Assembly: GCA_036005125.1 (NCBI GenBank)
Contig: DASYQV010000152.1
Coordinates: 1-33,718, forward strand
DNA length: 33,718 nt
Source of the DNA: DASYQV01 sp036005125
GTDB lineage: Bacteria; Acidobacteriota; Vicinamibacteria; Vicinamibacterales; UBA2999
Direction of reading: 5' to 3'
Under the pieces are notes generated by a model, which was not told the origin of the DNA, made no database searches, and was given only the letters and a program-made list of their open reading frames with translations. The translations under genes and the position numbers were made by a program. The number at the start of each line of letters is the position of its first letter. Position 1 is the first letter of the stretch. Shown one piece after another: positions 8,433-16,301 of this stretch.

Positions 8433-10412
8433 TCAGGATTCGGACTCGGCGAGGCCGTACTTCTCGATGCGCGAATAGAGCTGCGCGCGTGTGAGACCGA
8501 GGAGCTTGGCCGCTCGTGTCTTGTTGTGGCGCGCCTGGGTGAGCGCTCTGACGACGAGCGAGCGTTCGATGTCCTCGAGATTGACGCCGCCGGCCGGGAG
8601 AGGCCAGACGGTTGCGTCGGCCGGCTTCTGCGGCTGAACAGGTGATGCGAACGGCAGGTGCTCGCCGCGGATTGCACCGCCGTCGGCGAGAATCACCGCG
8701 CGCTCGATGGCGTTGCGCAACTCACGCACGTTGCCGGGCCAGTGGTAGGCGAGCAGTTGATCCCTCGCGTCCCGAACGATGCCCGCCGGAGGCCGTCCTA
8801 CCGTCTCGCCGATCTCGACGAGAAACGCGTCGGCCAGCTCGAGGATGTCTTCCGGCCGTTCGCGCAGCGGGGGGAGCGCGATCTCGAACACCCCGAGACG
8901 ATAGTAGAGATCCTCGCGGAACTCGCCGCGGGCAATCGCGTCCTTGAGATTCCGGTTGGTGGCAGCAATGACGCGGATGTCCGCGCGCATCAACCGCGTG
9001 CCCCCCAGACGCAGGAATTCGCGCTGCTCGATCACGCGCAGCACCTTTGCCTGCACCGCTGGCGACATCTCGCCGACCTCGTCGAGGAACAGCACGCCAC
9101 CATTGGCCTGTTCGATTCGGCCCGGCTTGGCGGCCACCGCGCCGGTGAACGCGCCCCGCTCGTGCCCGAAGAGCTCCGATTCGAGGAGATGGTCGGGAAG
9201 CGCGGCGCAGTTGATCGCGATGAACGGACCACGGCTGCGCGGGGAACCGTGATGAATGAACCGGGCGACGACCTCCTTGCCGGTGCCGGATTCACCGGTC
9301 AGCAGGACCGTGGTCTCGGTGTGCGCGACGCGCGCCGCCTGTGCGAGCGCGTCCTTCCAGGGCCGGGAAGAGCCGATCACGCGGTCTGCGCCGCTGCGCG
9401 CCTCCAGCTCGCGGGCGAGCGTCGCCACCTGCGCTTCGAGCCGGGCGGCGGTCTCGCGTGCCTCGGTGTCGCGGCGTAGGGCTTCGGCCAGTCGTTGATG
9501 CGACAGTGCGAGCGCCAGGTGGTCCGCCGTGCGCCGCGCGAAGTCGACGTCGTCTTCCGTGAACCGATCGCACTCGCGGGCCAGAAAGAACAACGATCCG
9601 AAGAGATCGTTGCCGAGCGGCATCGGAACCCTCAGCGCCGACTTCGCCCCGACGCGCTGAAACATCCGGGTGCGGACCGAGTCGGCCGGCAGCTCCGCCG
9701 CAATATCGTGCACGACGTAGGAGTCCGGATTGAGGAGCCCGCGGTCCCTGTTCGAGAGCGTCACCGGTTGCCAGAATGTCGGGTCATCTATCCGTTCGCC
9801 CGCCATGGCATACACGCGGAAAGTCCGTCCCCCGTCACCCCAGGCGGTCATGGCGAGGATGTCGTGCGGCAACGCCACCCGGATGACATCCGAGATCTCG
9901 GTGAAGACCTGACGGAGGTCGAGCGCTTCGGCCATTGTCTGCAGCAGTCGGTCGAGCGTGTCCAGCCGCTCGCGCCGGACAGCTTCGGTGCTGCGCAGAT
10001 GCTCGTGGTGCACGGCGAGCGCGATCAGATCGGCCACCGCGTCCATGAGGGCGTGATGCTCGTCCGCAAACGCGCCAGGGCGGCTCGATGTGAACCACAG
10101 CGCACCCGGCACACGCGAAGCCTGGCGCAGCGGGCAAATCATTACCGAGCTGGCGTCGCTGTCGAACGCCGGCCTGGCGGCCAGGTCGCGATCGGCGAGC
10201 CGGTGGCCGACGACTTCGAGCTCGCCAGACGCGCGAGCGGTATAGAGCACGACGGAATCGGCGCGATCCAGCCGGAGCACGTGCATCCGCTCGTACGGAA
10301 TGGCATCACTCAGCACGCGGGCGAGACGGGAGACCACGTCCTCGAGAGACGCGGCTTCCGCCACCAGCCGCGCGACCGACGTCAGCACGACCGCCGTGTC
10401 CAGATGAGCCAT
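8433..10412 (-). CDS. sigma-54-dependent transcriptional activator with two GAF domains
   Basis: A 659-residue enhancer-binding protein of the FhlA/NorR type. Two GAF sensor domains (about 5-140 and 155-305) are followed by a short coiled-coil linker (about 308-340), the AAA+ domain with Walker A GESGTGKE (373-380), the sigma-54 loop GAFTGA (420-425) and Walker B LFLDEVGE (441-448), then a Fis-type helix-turn-helix near the C-terminus (KTRAAKLLGLTRAQLYSRI). All ATPase and sigma-54 contact motifs are intact. The ATG at 10412 is chosen over an upstream TTG at 10460 because the extra 16 residues match nothing. It is divergent from the dioxygenase/mutase operon with a 61-base gap, so it may regulate that operon, but I see no -24/-12 promoter in the gap. 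The ligand of the GAF domains is unknown. Confidence 0.93.
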   Translation of the reverse strand: MAHLDTAVVLTSVARLVAEAASLEDVVSRLARVLSDAIPYERMHVLRLDRADSVVLYTARASGELEVVGHRLADRDLAARPAFDSDASSVMICPLRQASRVPGALWFTSSRPGAFADEHHALMDAVADLIALAVHHEHLRSTEAVRRERLDTLDRLLQTMAEALDLRQVFTEISDVIRVALPHDILAMTAWGDGGRTFRVYAMAGERIDDPTFWQPVTLSNRDRGLLNPDSYVVHDIAAELPADSVRTRMFQRVGAKSALRVPMPLGNDLFGSLFFLARECDRFTEDDVDFARRTADHLALALSHQRLAEALRRDTEARETAARLEAQVATLARELEARSGADRVIGSSRPWKDALAQAARVAHTETTVLLTGESGTGKEVVARFIHHGSPRSRGPFIAINCAALPDHLLESELFGHERGAFTGAVAAKPGRIEQANGGVLFLDEVGEMSPAVQAKVLRVIEQREFLRLGGTRLMRADIRVIAATNRNLKDAIARGEFREDLYYRLGVFEIALPPLRERPEDILELADAFLVEIGETVGRPPAGIVRDARDQLLAYHWPGNVRELRNAIERAVILADGGAIRGEHLPFASPVQPQKPADATVWPLPAGGVNLEDIERSLVVRALTQARHNKTRAAKLLGLTRAQLYSRIEKYGLAESES

Positions 10413-10473
10413 TGCCGACAAGAGGACTACAAGTGTTACCTGAACGGCTGCGAGAGGCAAGGAGCCCTTTATA

Positions 10474-11073
10474 ATGCCGAGTACGATTCGTGAAATGCTG
10501 AATCAATTGCACGGGTGTCCGGGACTACCCGAACTGCTGACGCGTTTGGATGCTGCTGTCGCGTTAGACCATCCCGAGCAGATCACCCAGCAGGTGAAGC
10601 TCGATCTGTGTGACGTCCTGTCACGGATGGCGCTGCGGCTGCCGGCCAGCTACTGGCGCACGCGCGCGGAGGGATACGCGCGGCGGCTGCTGCATCACAA
10701 TGCCGAGCTCAACTACAGTGCGGTCGTGATGACGTGGGCGCCGGGGCAGTGCACGCCACTGCACGACCATGGCGGCCTCTGGTGTGTCGAGGGCGTCGTG
10801 GCTGGCGTGATGGAAGTGACGCAATTCGATCTGATTGATGTCGAGGCCGGCGGCTACGAGTTCGCCGAGCGCGGACGCGTGCGCGCGAGCGTGGGCACGG
10901 CGGGCTGTTTGATCCCGCCCTCCGATTACCATGTCCTCGGCAACGCGCTCGAGGACAGGACCTCGATCACGTTACACGTGTACGGCGGCGACTTGACGCA
11001 TTGCCATGTCTTCGTGCCACGCTCGGACGGCCGCTACGAACGGCAGGACCGTCAGCTCTCGTACCACGACTGA
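10474..11073 (+). CDS. cysteine dioxygenase family protein (thiol dioxygenase)
   Basis: A 199-residue cupin of the cysteine dioxygenase type: a non-haem Fe(II) enzyme that adds O2 to a thiol to make a sulfinate. The iron ligands are His97 and His99 in PLHDHGG and His153 in DYHVLGN. Compared with the rat enzyme, Tyr68 and Arg70 (YAR) align with Tyr58/Arg60, which bind the cysteine carboxylate. Cys104 aligns with Cys93 and Tyr170 with Tyr157, the pair that forms the crosslinked cofactor. His168 aligns with His155, and Thr166 replaces Ser153. L-cysteine is therefore the best substrate guess. AAGGAG (10459-10464) lies nine bases before the ATG. It heads a run of five genes, and its stop overlaps the next start by one base (TGATG). 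Confidence 0.88.
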   Translation: MPSTIREMLNQLHGCPGLPELLTRLDAAVALDHPEQITQQVKLDLCDVLSRMALRLPASYWRTRAEGYARRLLHHNAELNYSAVVMTWAPGQCTPLHDHGGLWCVEGVVAGVMEVTQFDLIDVEAGGYEFAERGRVRASVGTAGCLIPPSDYHVLGNALEDRTSITLHVYGGDLTHCHVFVPRSDGRYERQDRQLSYHD

Positions 11074-12053
11074 TGTCGAGCCTACACATGACACCGCGCG
11101 GGATTCCCCTGTCTCCGGGCCTTTCGTATATCGATCTCAACTTTCTCCGCCAACCGAAGGCGATAGCCACTGCGGTCGTACACGCATCTGGATCCGTGGC
11201 GCTGATCGACCCCGGCCCCTCGACGTCCGTTGATTCGCTGGAGATCGGCTTACGCGCGCAAGGTCTCAGCCTGGACGACGTCGGGGTCATACTGCTCACG
11301 CACATTCACCTCGATCATGCAGGCGCAACGGGAATTCTCGTGCGACGGAATCCCGATATCGAGGTCTTCGTGCACGAACGCGGCGCCACGCACCTGTCCG
11401 ATCCGGGGAAGCTCGTCGAAAGTGCGGCGCGCTACTTCGGGCCCGCGAACATGGAACGCTTCTGGGGCGAAATCATTCCGGTTCCAGAGGACCGTTTACA
11501 TCTTCTCAGAGGCGGCGAACGCGTAGAGGTGGGACGACGCTCGTTCGAGGTGCTCTACACACCTGGACACGCGTCCCATCATGTGACGTATTTCGACCGC
11601 GGGAGCGGCATCGCGTTTGTCGGTGATGCCGCGGGCATGCGGATCGATGGAGGCTATGTACTTCCCCCTACGCCTCCTCCGGATATCAACGTGCAGCAGT
11701 GGATCGAGAGCATCCGGCAGATCAGCGCGTTACAGGCGCACACGCTGTTCGTCACCCACTTCGGCCCCGCACAAGGTGTAGAGACACACCTTCAGACGCT
11801 TGCGACGAACCTTCGTTGGATGTCGGGGCTGGTACGCGACTCCTTCAACGAGGACGCGACCGACGAGGAGAGAAGCCGACGTTTCGGTGCTCGTATCCGC
11901 CGGGAGATGCTTCAACGAACAGAGCCGGCGCTGATGCCAGCCTATGAGCCGACGGCGCCGCTCGAAACGCTCTGGTTCGGGTTGGCGCGAGATCTGCGGA
12001 AGAACCAGGTCGAGGTCAAGAGCGGAACAGCAGATCCAGCGGCACAGATGTGA
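11073..12053 (+). CDS. MBL-fold metallo-hydrolase
   Basis: A 326-residue metallo-beta-lactamase-fold protein with the full dinuclear metal site: His77, His79, Asp81 and His82 in THIHLDHAG, then His166 (TPGHASHH), Asp185 (FVGDAAG) and His229 (FVTHFGP). A C-terminal helical extension of about 80 residues follows the core, as in several thioesterase or lactonase-like branches. The substrate is unknown; given its neighbours, a CoA-thioester, lactone or ester hydrolase is plausible, and nothing specifically supports an ETHE1-type persulfide dioxygenase. The start at 11073 is chosen because it overlaps the stop of the dioxygenase gene by one base; a second Met is five codons on. It ends four bases before the small mutase subunit. 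Confidence 0.88.
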   Translation: MSSLHMTPRGIPLSPGLSYIDLNFLRQPKAIATAVVHASGSVALIDPGPSTSVDSLEIGLRAQGLSLDDVGVILLTHIHLDHAGATGILVRRNPDIEVFVHERGATHLSDPGKLVESAARYFGPANMERFWGEIIPVPEDRLHLLRGGERVEVGRRSFEVLYTPGHASHHVTYFDRGSGIAFVGDAAGMRIDGGYVLPPTPPPDINVQQWIESIRQISALQAHTLFVTHFGPAQGVETHLQTLATNLRWMSGLVRDSFNEDATDEERSRRFGARIRREMLQRTEPALMPAYEPTAPLETLWFGLARDLRKNQVEVKSGTADPAAQM

Positions 12054-12057
12054 CTCC

Positions 12058-12468
12058 ATGAACACCGGTCGCATACGTGTGTTGGTTTCGAAGATCGGCC
12101 TTGATGGGCACGACCGCGGTGCCAAAGTGGTCGCGCGCGCGCTGCGTGATGCCGGAATGGAGGTCATCTATACCGGCCTGCATCGAACCCCGGACGAGGT
12201 CGTGACGGCGGCCGTGCAGGAAGACGTCGACGTGCTCGGCATCAGCTGCCTGTCGGGAGCGCATTTGACGCTCGTGCCGCGCGTACTCGAGCTGATGAAA
12301 ATGGCCGGCGCCGATGATATTCCGATCGTTGTCGGTGGCGTATTTCCAGACGAGGACATTGACGCCATGAAGCGGTCAGGCGTGGCTGAAGTCGTCACGC
12401 AGGACACTCCACCGGCGCAGGTGGTCAGGATCATTGCCGACGTGGCATCGGCCCGTCAGCCGCGCTGA
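12058..12468 (+). CDS. hcmB: B12-binding small subunit of acyl-CoA mutase (HcmB-like)
   Basis: A 136-residue stand-alone cobalamin-binding domain, the length known for HcmB and IcmB small subunits. The cobalt-ligating motif DxHxxG is Asp16-Gly-His18-Asp-Arg-Gly21 in SKIGLDGHDRGAK. Later elements SCLSGAH and VVGGVFPDED line the nucleotide-tail pocket, as in other mutases. It should pair with the large subunit encoded at 14048 to form the active adenosylcobalamin enzyme. The ATG at 12058 is four bases after the MBL gene stop. Other AdoCbl mutase small subunits look the same, so the specific name rests on the large-subunit active site. Confidence 0.88.
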   Translation: MNTGRIRVLVSKIGLDGHDRGAKVVARALRDAGMEVIYTGLHRTPDEVVTAAVQEDVDVLGISCLSGAHLTLVPRVLELMKMAGADDIPIVVGGVFPDEDIDAMKRSGVAEVVTQDTPPAQVVRIIADVASARQPR

Positions 12469-12484
12469 TCCGGCGAGGCCGCCA

Positions 12485-13945
12485 ATGCACACCGCCCACA
12501 CCGGTCGTCCAGATCTCGTCAAGCTCTCGCGTGCGCGCGGAGTGGAGCTCTCTGTGTGGCCGCCGCGCTACGATCCGACTTTTGTTCCAACCGACGCGGA
12601 GGACTACTGGCTGTCTGACGTCGAGTGTGCCCGTCACGACGTCCGTGATGAGCTCATATTTCACAAGCTCACGCAGCAGGTGCGATACGCGTGGGATCAC
12701 AGCCGATTCTATCGTCGCAAGTGGGAAGAGGCCGGCGTGTCGCCAGCGACGCTTCGGTCGCTGGACGATCTCTCGCATTTCCCGGTTGTGCAGAAGGCGG
12801 AGCTTCGCGCGAGCCAGGCCAACGATCCGCCGTTCGGGGACAATCTCTGCATCGCGCCAGGCCAGGTCGCGCGTGTCCACGGGACGAGCGGGACCACTGG
12901 CCGTCCGACAGTCTTCGGCGTAGGCGCCGACGACTGGGAGCGCGTCGGCGAGGCACACGCGCGCATCATGTGGGGGTGCGGCCTGCGTCCGACCGACCGC
13001 ATCATGATCGGGTCCTTTTTCAGTCTCTATGTCGGATCGTGGGGTGTCTTGAAAGGTGGTGAACGCCTCGGAGCCACGATGTTTCCCTTCGGGGCCGGTG
13101 TGACCGGCCAGACGCTGATGGCCGTGCAGTGGGCCCGGGACTTGAAGCCGACGGCCTTTTACGGGACGCCATCATATGCTCTGCACCTGGCCGAGACCGC
13201 GCGCCGGGAACGCATCGATCCGTGCTCACTGGGGTTCCGTATTCTGTTCTTCTCCGGAGAGCCCGGGGCAAGCATCCCGGCGACCAAGCGTCTCATCGAG
13301 CAGACCTTCGGCGGAGCCTGTATCGACATGGGCACGATGGCCGAGATGCTGCCGTGGATGAGCAATGCCGAATGCCGGCATCGCACCGGCATGCATCTGT
13401 GGCAGGACGTGGTGTATACGCAGGTCTGCGACCCTCAATCATTTCAGCCGCTGCCCTACGGCAGGGAAGGCACGCCGGTTTACACGCACCTCGAGCGTAC
13501 TTCACAACCGATGATCCGCCTCGTGTCGGGCGATTTAACGCGGTGGATCGACGAGCCGTGCCCCTGCGGCCGCACCTATCCGCGCCTCCCAGCCGGCATC
13601 TACGGTCGCATCGACGACATGTTCATCGTGCGAGGCGAGAACGTCTACCCGAGCGCCATTGAAGATACGTTGCGCGCGATCGACGGCTTCGGGGGCGAAT
13701 TCCGGGTCATTATTTCGCGCCGCGAGGCGATGGACGAGCTCCGCATCCGGGTGGAATACGAGGAGTCCTGGGTCGATCGACAGGATGTTCTGCGCGGTAC
13801 CATGCGTGATCAGCTTCGAGCGAGACTCGGCGTGCATCCCCTCGTGGAGCTGGTCCCGCACGGCACATTGGCGCGCACGGAGTTCAAGGCGCGCCGTGTC
13901 ATAGACGATCGCGACCTGTACAACGGTTTTCCCACGAGCACGTAG
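12485..13945 (+). CDS. phenylacetate-CoA ligase-like (PaaK family) acyl-CoA ligase
   Basis: A 486-residue adenylate-forming enzyme, predicted to activate a carboxylic acid with ATP and CoA. The phosphate-binding loop VHGTSGTTGRPT is at 131-142, the FSGEPG region at 256-261, the adenine-site segment DMGTMAEM at 281-288 and SGDLTRW at 348-354, followed by the CPCGRTYPR Cys motif typical of PaaK-type ligases. The C-terminal domain begins at about 375 with GRIDDMFIVRGENVYP. It lies between the two mutase subunit genes, so its natural substrate may be 2-hydroxyisobutyrate or a similar branched acid rather than phenylacetate. No other phenylacetate pathway gene is present. The start at 12485 is 16 bases after the previous stop, with only a weak Shine-Dalgarno sequence. 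Confidence 0.85.
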   Translation: MHTAHTGRPDLVKLSRARGVELSVWPPRYDPTFVPTDAEDYWLSDVECARHDVRDELIFHKLTQQVRYAWDHSRFYRRKWEEAGVSPATLRSLDDLSHFPVVQKAELRASQANDPPFGDNLCIAPGQVARVHGTSGTTGRPTVFGVGADDWERVGEAHARIMWGCGLRPTDRIMIGSFFSLYVGSWGVLKGGERLGATMFPFGAGVTGQTLMAVQWARDLKPTAFYGTPSYALHLAETARRERIDPCSLGFRILFFSGEPGASIPATKRLIEQTFGGACIDMGTMAEMLPWMSNAECRHRTGMHLWQDVVYTQVCDPQSFQPLPYGREGTPVYTHLERTSQPMIRLVSGDLTRWIDEPCPCGRTYPRLPAGIYGRIDDMFIVRGENVYPSAIEDTLRAIDGFGGEFRVIISRREAMDELRIRVEYEESWVDRQDVLRGTMRDQLRARLGVHPLVELVPHGTLARTEFKARRVIDDRDLYNGFPTST

Positions 13946-13958
13946 GCCGGGTCTGTAT

Positions 13959-14023
13959 ATTCATGATTCGTGATTCATGATTCTTGATTTCCGATCGAGA
14001 TCAAGAATCAAGAATCAAGAATT
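13959..14023. repeat. heptamer repeat forming a 24-base inverted repeat
   Basis: The left arm at 13965-13988 and the right arm at 14000-14023 pair with three mismatches in 24 bases around an 11-base loop. Both arms are built of seven-base units such as ATTCTTG/CAAGAAT. The element lies in the 102-base gap between the ligase gene and the mutase large subunit, ending 24 bases before the mutase start codon. It could attenuate or stabilise the transcript. Confidence 0.75.
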
Positions 14024-14047
14024 GAGCTCACCGGCGAGGGTCGAGAC

Positions 14048-15730
14048 ATGTTTGATCCTGAAGCGTTGAAGCAAATCGAAGCCGCCCGTGCCGACTGGGC
14101 CGCAGGCGAATTGCGGGACTGCCTCGAGAAGCAGCCTGAAACGCGCCGCGACTGTCGCACCGCATCCGGTATTCCCACCGAGCGCGTGTACACCCCGCTC
14201 GACATCGCCACAACCGCTTTCGAGGAAATCGGTCTCCCGGGACGCTACCCGTACACGCGAGGTGCGTATCCGACCATGTATCGCGGTCGGACATGGACGA
14301 TGCGCCAGATCGCAGGGTATGGAACCGGAGAAGATACGAACCTGCGATTCAAATATCTCATCACGCAGGGCCAGACCGGCCTCTCGATTGATTTCGACAT
14401 GCCGACGCTCATGGGGTACGACTCGGACGACCCGCGGTCGCTCGGAGAAGTGGGACGCGAAGGCGTCGCGATTGACACGATTGATGACATGGACGCGCTG
14501 TTCGAGGGCATCGATCTGGAAGAGATTTCAGTGTCGATGACGATCAACCCCACGGCGTGGATCCTGTTTGCCATGTACGTTGCGGTGGCAGAGGGGCGCG
14601 GGTGCGATCCCCGAAAGCTGTCGGGGACCGTGCAGGCGGACATCCTGAAGGAGTACGTTGCTCAGAAGGAATGGATCTTCCCGATCAGGCCGTCGATGCG
14701 GGTGCTGCGGGACTTGATCGTCTACTGCACCGAGCGCCTTCCACGTTACAACCCGATCAATATCAGCGGGTACCACATCAACGAGGCGGGCTCCACGTCG
14801 ATAGAAGAGCTCGCGTTTACGATGGCGAACGCCATTGCGATCGTCGAAGCGGTGATTGAAACGGGTGTTCCCGTCGACGCGTTTGCGCCGCGACTGGCAT
14901 TCTTCTTTGTGGCTCAGGCCGATTTCTTCGAGGAAGTCGCGAAGTTTCGAGCGGCGCGACGCGTGTACGCGAAGATCATGCGCGACCGGTTCGGCGCGAC
15001 CAGGCCGGAATCGATGCGACTGCGGTTCCATTGTCAGACCGCCGCCGCGACGCTCACCAAGGCACAACCGCTCAACAACATCGTGCGTACGACGCTCCAG
15101 GCGCTGTCAGCCGTGTTGGGTGGGGCGCAGTCGCTGCATACGAACGGCCTCGACGAAGCGTTTACCATTCCGTCCGAGCAGGCGATGAAGGTCGCGCTGA
15201 GGACACAGCAGATCATTGCCGACGAGACGCGCATCCCGAACGTGGTCGACCCACTTGGCGGCTCGTACTACGTCGAAGCGTTGACCAACGAAGTCGAGGC
15301 TGCTGTGTCGGGCATCCTCAAGAAGGTCGACGAGATGGGCGGAACGATTCGTGCGATCGAGGAGGGATACTTCCAGCGTGCCATCGCCGAATCGGCGTAC
15401 GACTACGCCAGGCGCAAAGCATCGGGCGAGCAACCAGTCGTGGGGGTGAATAAATACGTTGATCCGCCAGATCGGGCCAACATCGACATTCACCGCACCG
15501 ATCCGGAGGCCGAAGCCCGGCAGATCGCGCGACTTCGTGCGACCCGAGCGCGTCGCAACAACGTCGACGTCGAGCGATGGCTCGACCGTCTCGCCACCGA
15601 GGCAGCCACCTCTTCGACGAATCTCCTGCCGGTGACGCTGGAGCTGGTCAAGGCTCGGGCGTCGATGGGAGAGATAGTCCAGCGACTCCGAACGGTGTTC
15701 GGCAGTTACGTCGAAACACCGGTGTTCTGA
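14048..15730 (+). CDS. hcmA: 2-hydroxyisobutyryl-CoA mutase-like large subunit
   Basis: A 560-residue catalytic subunit of an AdoCbl-dependent acyl-CoA mutase, without its own B12 domain, as in HcmA and IcmA. Aligned with methylmalonyl-CoA mutase, the Tyr in RQYAGF (Tyr89 of the Propionibacterium enzyme) is Ile88 here (RQIAGY). The Arg that binds the free carboxylate (Arg207) is Gln206 (EYVAQKEW). An Asp is present at 115 (GLSIDFD), where methylmalonyl-CoA mutase has Ala. This Ile/Asp/Gln set is the signature described for 2-hydroxyisobutyryl-CoA mutase (Ile90, Asp117, Gln208 in Aquincola tertiaricarbonis). Isobutyryl-CoA mutase has Phe at the first position. The predicted reaction is interconversion of 2-hydroxyisobutyryl-CoA and 3-hydroxybutyryl-CoA. 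No MeaB-type chaperone gene is in the window. GAGGG lies ten bases upstream of the ATG. Confidence 0.88.
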   Translation: MFDPEALKQIEAARADWAAGELRDCLEKQPETRRDCRTASGIPTERVYTPLDIATTAFEEIGLPGRYPYTRGAYPTMYRGRTWTMRQIAGYGTGEDTNLRFKYLITQGQTGLSIDFDMPTLMGYDSDDPRSLGEVGREGVAIDTIDDMDALFEGIDLEEISVSMTINPTAWILFAMYVAVAEGRGCDPRKLSGTVQADILKEYVAQKEWIFPIRPSMRVLRDLIVYCTERLPRYNPINISGYHINEAGSTSIEELAFTMANAIAIVEAVIETGVPVDAFAPRLAFFFVAQADFFEEVAKFRAARRVYAKIMRDRFGATRPESMRLRFHCQTAAATLTKAQPLNNIVRTTLQALSAVLGGAQSLHTNGLDEAFTIPSEQAMKVALRTQQIIADETRIPNVVDPLGGSYYVEALTNEVEAAVSGILKKVDEMGGTIRAIEEGYFQRAIAESAYDYARRKASGEQPVVGVNKYVDPPDRANIDIHRTDPEAEARQIARLRATRARRNNVDVERWLDRLATEAATSSTNLLPVTLELVKARASMGEIVQRLRTVFGSYVETPVF

Positions 15731-15795
15731 TCGACGGCCCGGCAGCGGGGATGCGTTGCACGAGGCGCCTCACACGTGCGCGTTGGGATGGCGAG

Positions 15796-15834
15796 AAAAA
15801 AGGGCGCAGCGTGATTGCGAAGCACACTGCGCCC
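15796..15834 (-). terminator. intrinsic terminator of the PilZ-like gene
   Basis: GGGCGCAGCGTG (15802-15813) pairs with CACACTGCGCCC (15823-15834), 11 of 12 bases, around a nine-base loop. Six A residues at 15796-15801 become a U-tract when read on the minus strand. This is a textbook rho-independent terminator for the minus-strand gene ending at 15888. For the converging plus-strand mutase operon there is a hairpin but no T-run. Confidence 0.85.
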
Positions 15835-15848
15835 GAAGGAGCGAACGA

Positions 15849-15891
15849 CTAAGGGTTCTGCGGGGATAACAAGGGCAGAGTCCTTGATTAG
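15849..15891. repeat. dispersed hairpin element, copy C
   Basis: The left arm AAGGGTTCTGC (15851-15861) pairs with GCAGAGTCCTT (15875-15885) with two non-Watson-Crick positions. The loop contains GATAAC, compared with GATATC in copies A and B. The right edge overlaps the stop codon of the PilZ-like gene. A 16-base palindrome of alternating GC (15909-15924) lies just inside that gene, at a position comparable to the second hairpin of copy A. Confidence 0.5.
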
Positions 15892-16301
15892 TTGGCGACG
15901 GCCAGGTTGGCGCGCGCGCGCGCCGCCCCCTGGCGGGGATCGACGAGCAGCCGCAGCGCGTAGCCTTGCGGTGTGCCCGTTGAAGACTTATAGGGACCGA
16001 CACGGTAGACAGCCGATAGCACCTTGCCCTGCTGTAGCACGACCGGCAGGTCGGCGCAATCGCGCGCTGGTCGCTCGATCTGGAAGTGCACCAAGCGATA
16101 CAGCGGAATCGATGCGGGAACCTGGCATTCGACGAACGCATCCACGTCGCTGACGTCCCGCGTCACAACGGACACGAACCGGAGCGCGCCGCTTGCGTCC
16201 CGCCAGGTCAGCCGACCTGGGACACGAAGCGAGCGGCGCTGCCCAATGCGCTTCTGAGAATGGGCGATCTGCGTCTGGCGAGTGGCGAGCGTTTGAATCA
16301 C
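15888..16301 (-). CDS. PilZ-like domain protein
   Basis: A 137-residue protein. From about residue 22 it follows the PilZ c-di-GMP-binding barrel pattern: RRSLRVPGRL supplies the RxxxR motif, and TRDVSDVDAF stands where (D/N)xSxxG is expected, but the final Gly is Asp. The later strands (VLQQGKVLSAVYRV, YALRLL) also fit. The altered second motif may weaken c-di-GMP binding. The Ala/Arg-rich tail is encoded by the GC palindrome at 15909-15924. The start is GTG at 16301, with GGAG eight bases upstream. It is transcribed alone, with its own terminator at 15796-15834. Functional assignment is tentative. Confidence 0.6.
   Translation of the reverse strand: MIQTLATRQTQIAHSQKRIGQRRSLRVPGRLTWRDASGALRFVSVVTRDVSDVDAFVECQVPASIPLYRLVHFQIERPARDCADLPVVLQQGKVLSAVYRVGPYKSSTGTPQGYALRLLVDPRQGAARARANLAVAN

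Noticed and set aside
10413..10473. Sigma-54 promoter or cobalamin riboswitch before the dioxygenase/mutase block
   Set aside because: The 61-base gap has no GG-N10-GC match and is far too short for a cobalamin riboswitch.
10470..10475. TATAAT as promoter of the dioxygenase gene
   Set aside because: It overlaps the ATG at 10474, which has a good Shine-Dalgarno sequence; it could only serve an internal Met start (10495), and no -35 is visible.
14048..15730. Annotation of the large subunit as methylmalonyl-CoA mutase
   Set aside because: The Tyr and Arg needed for the methylmalonyl carboxylate are Ile88 and Gln206, and the B12 domain is a separate 136-residue subunit.
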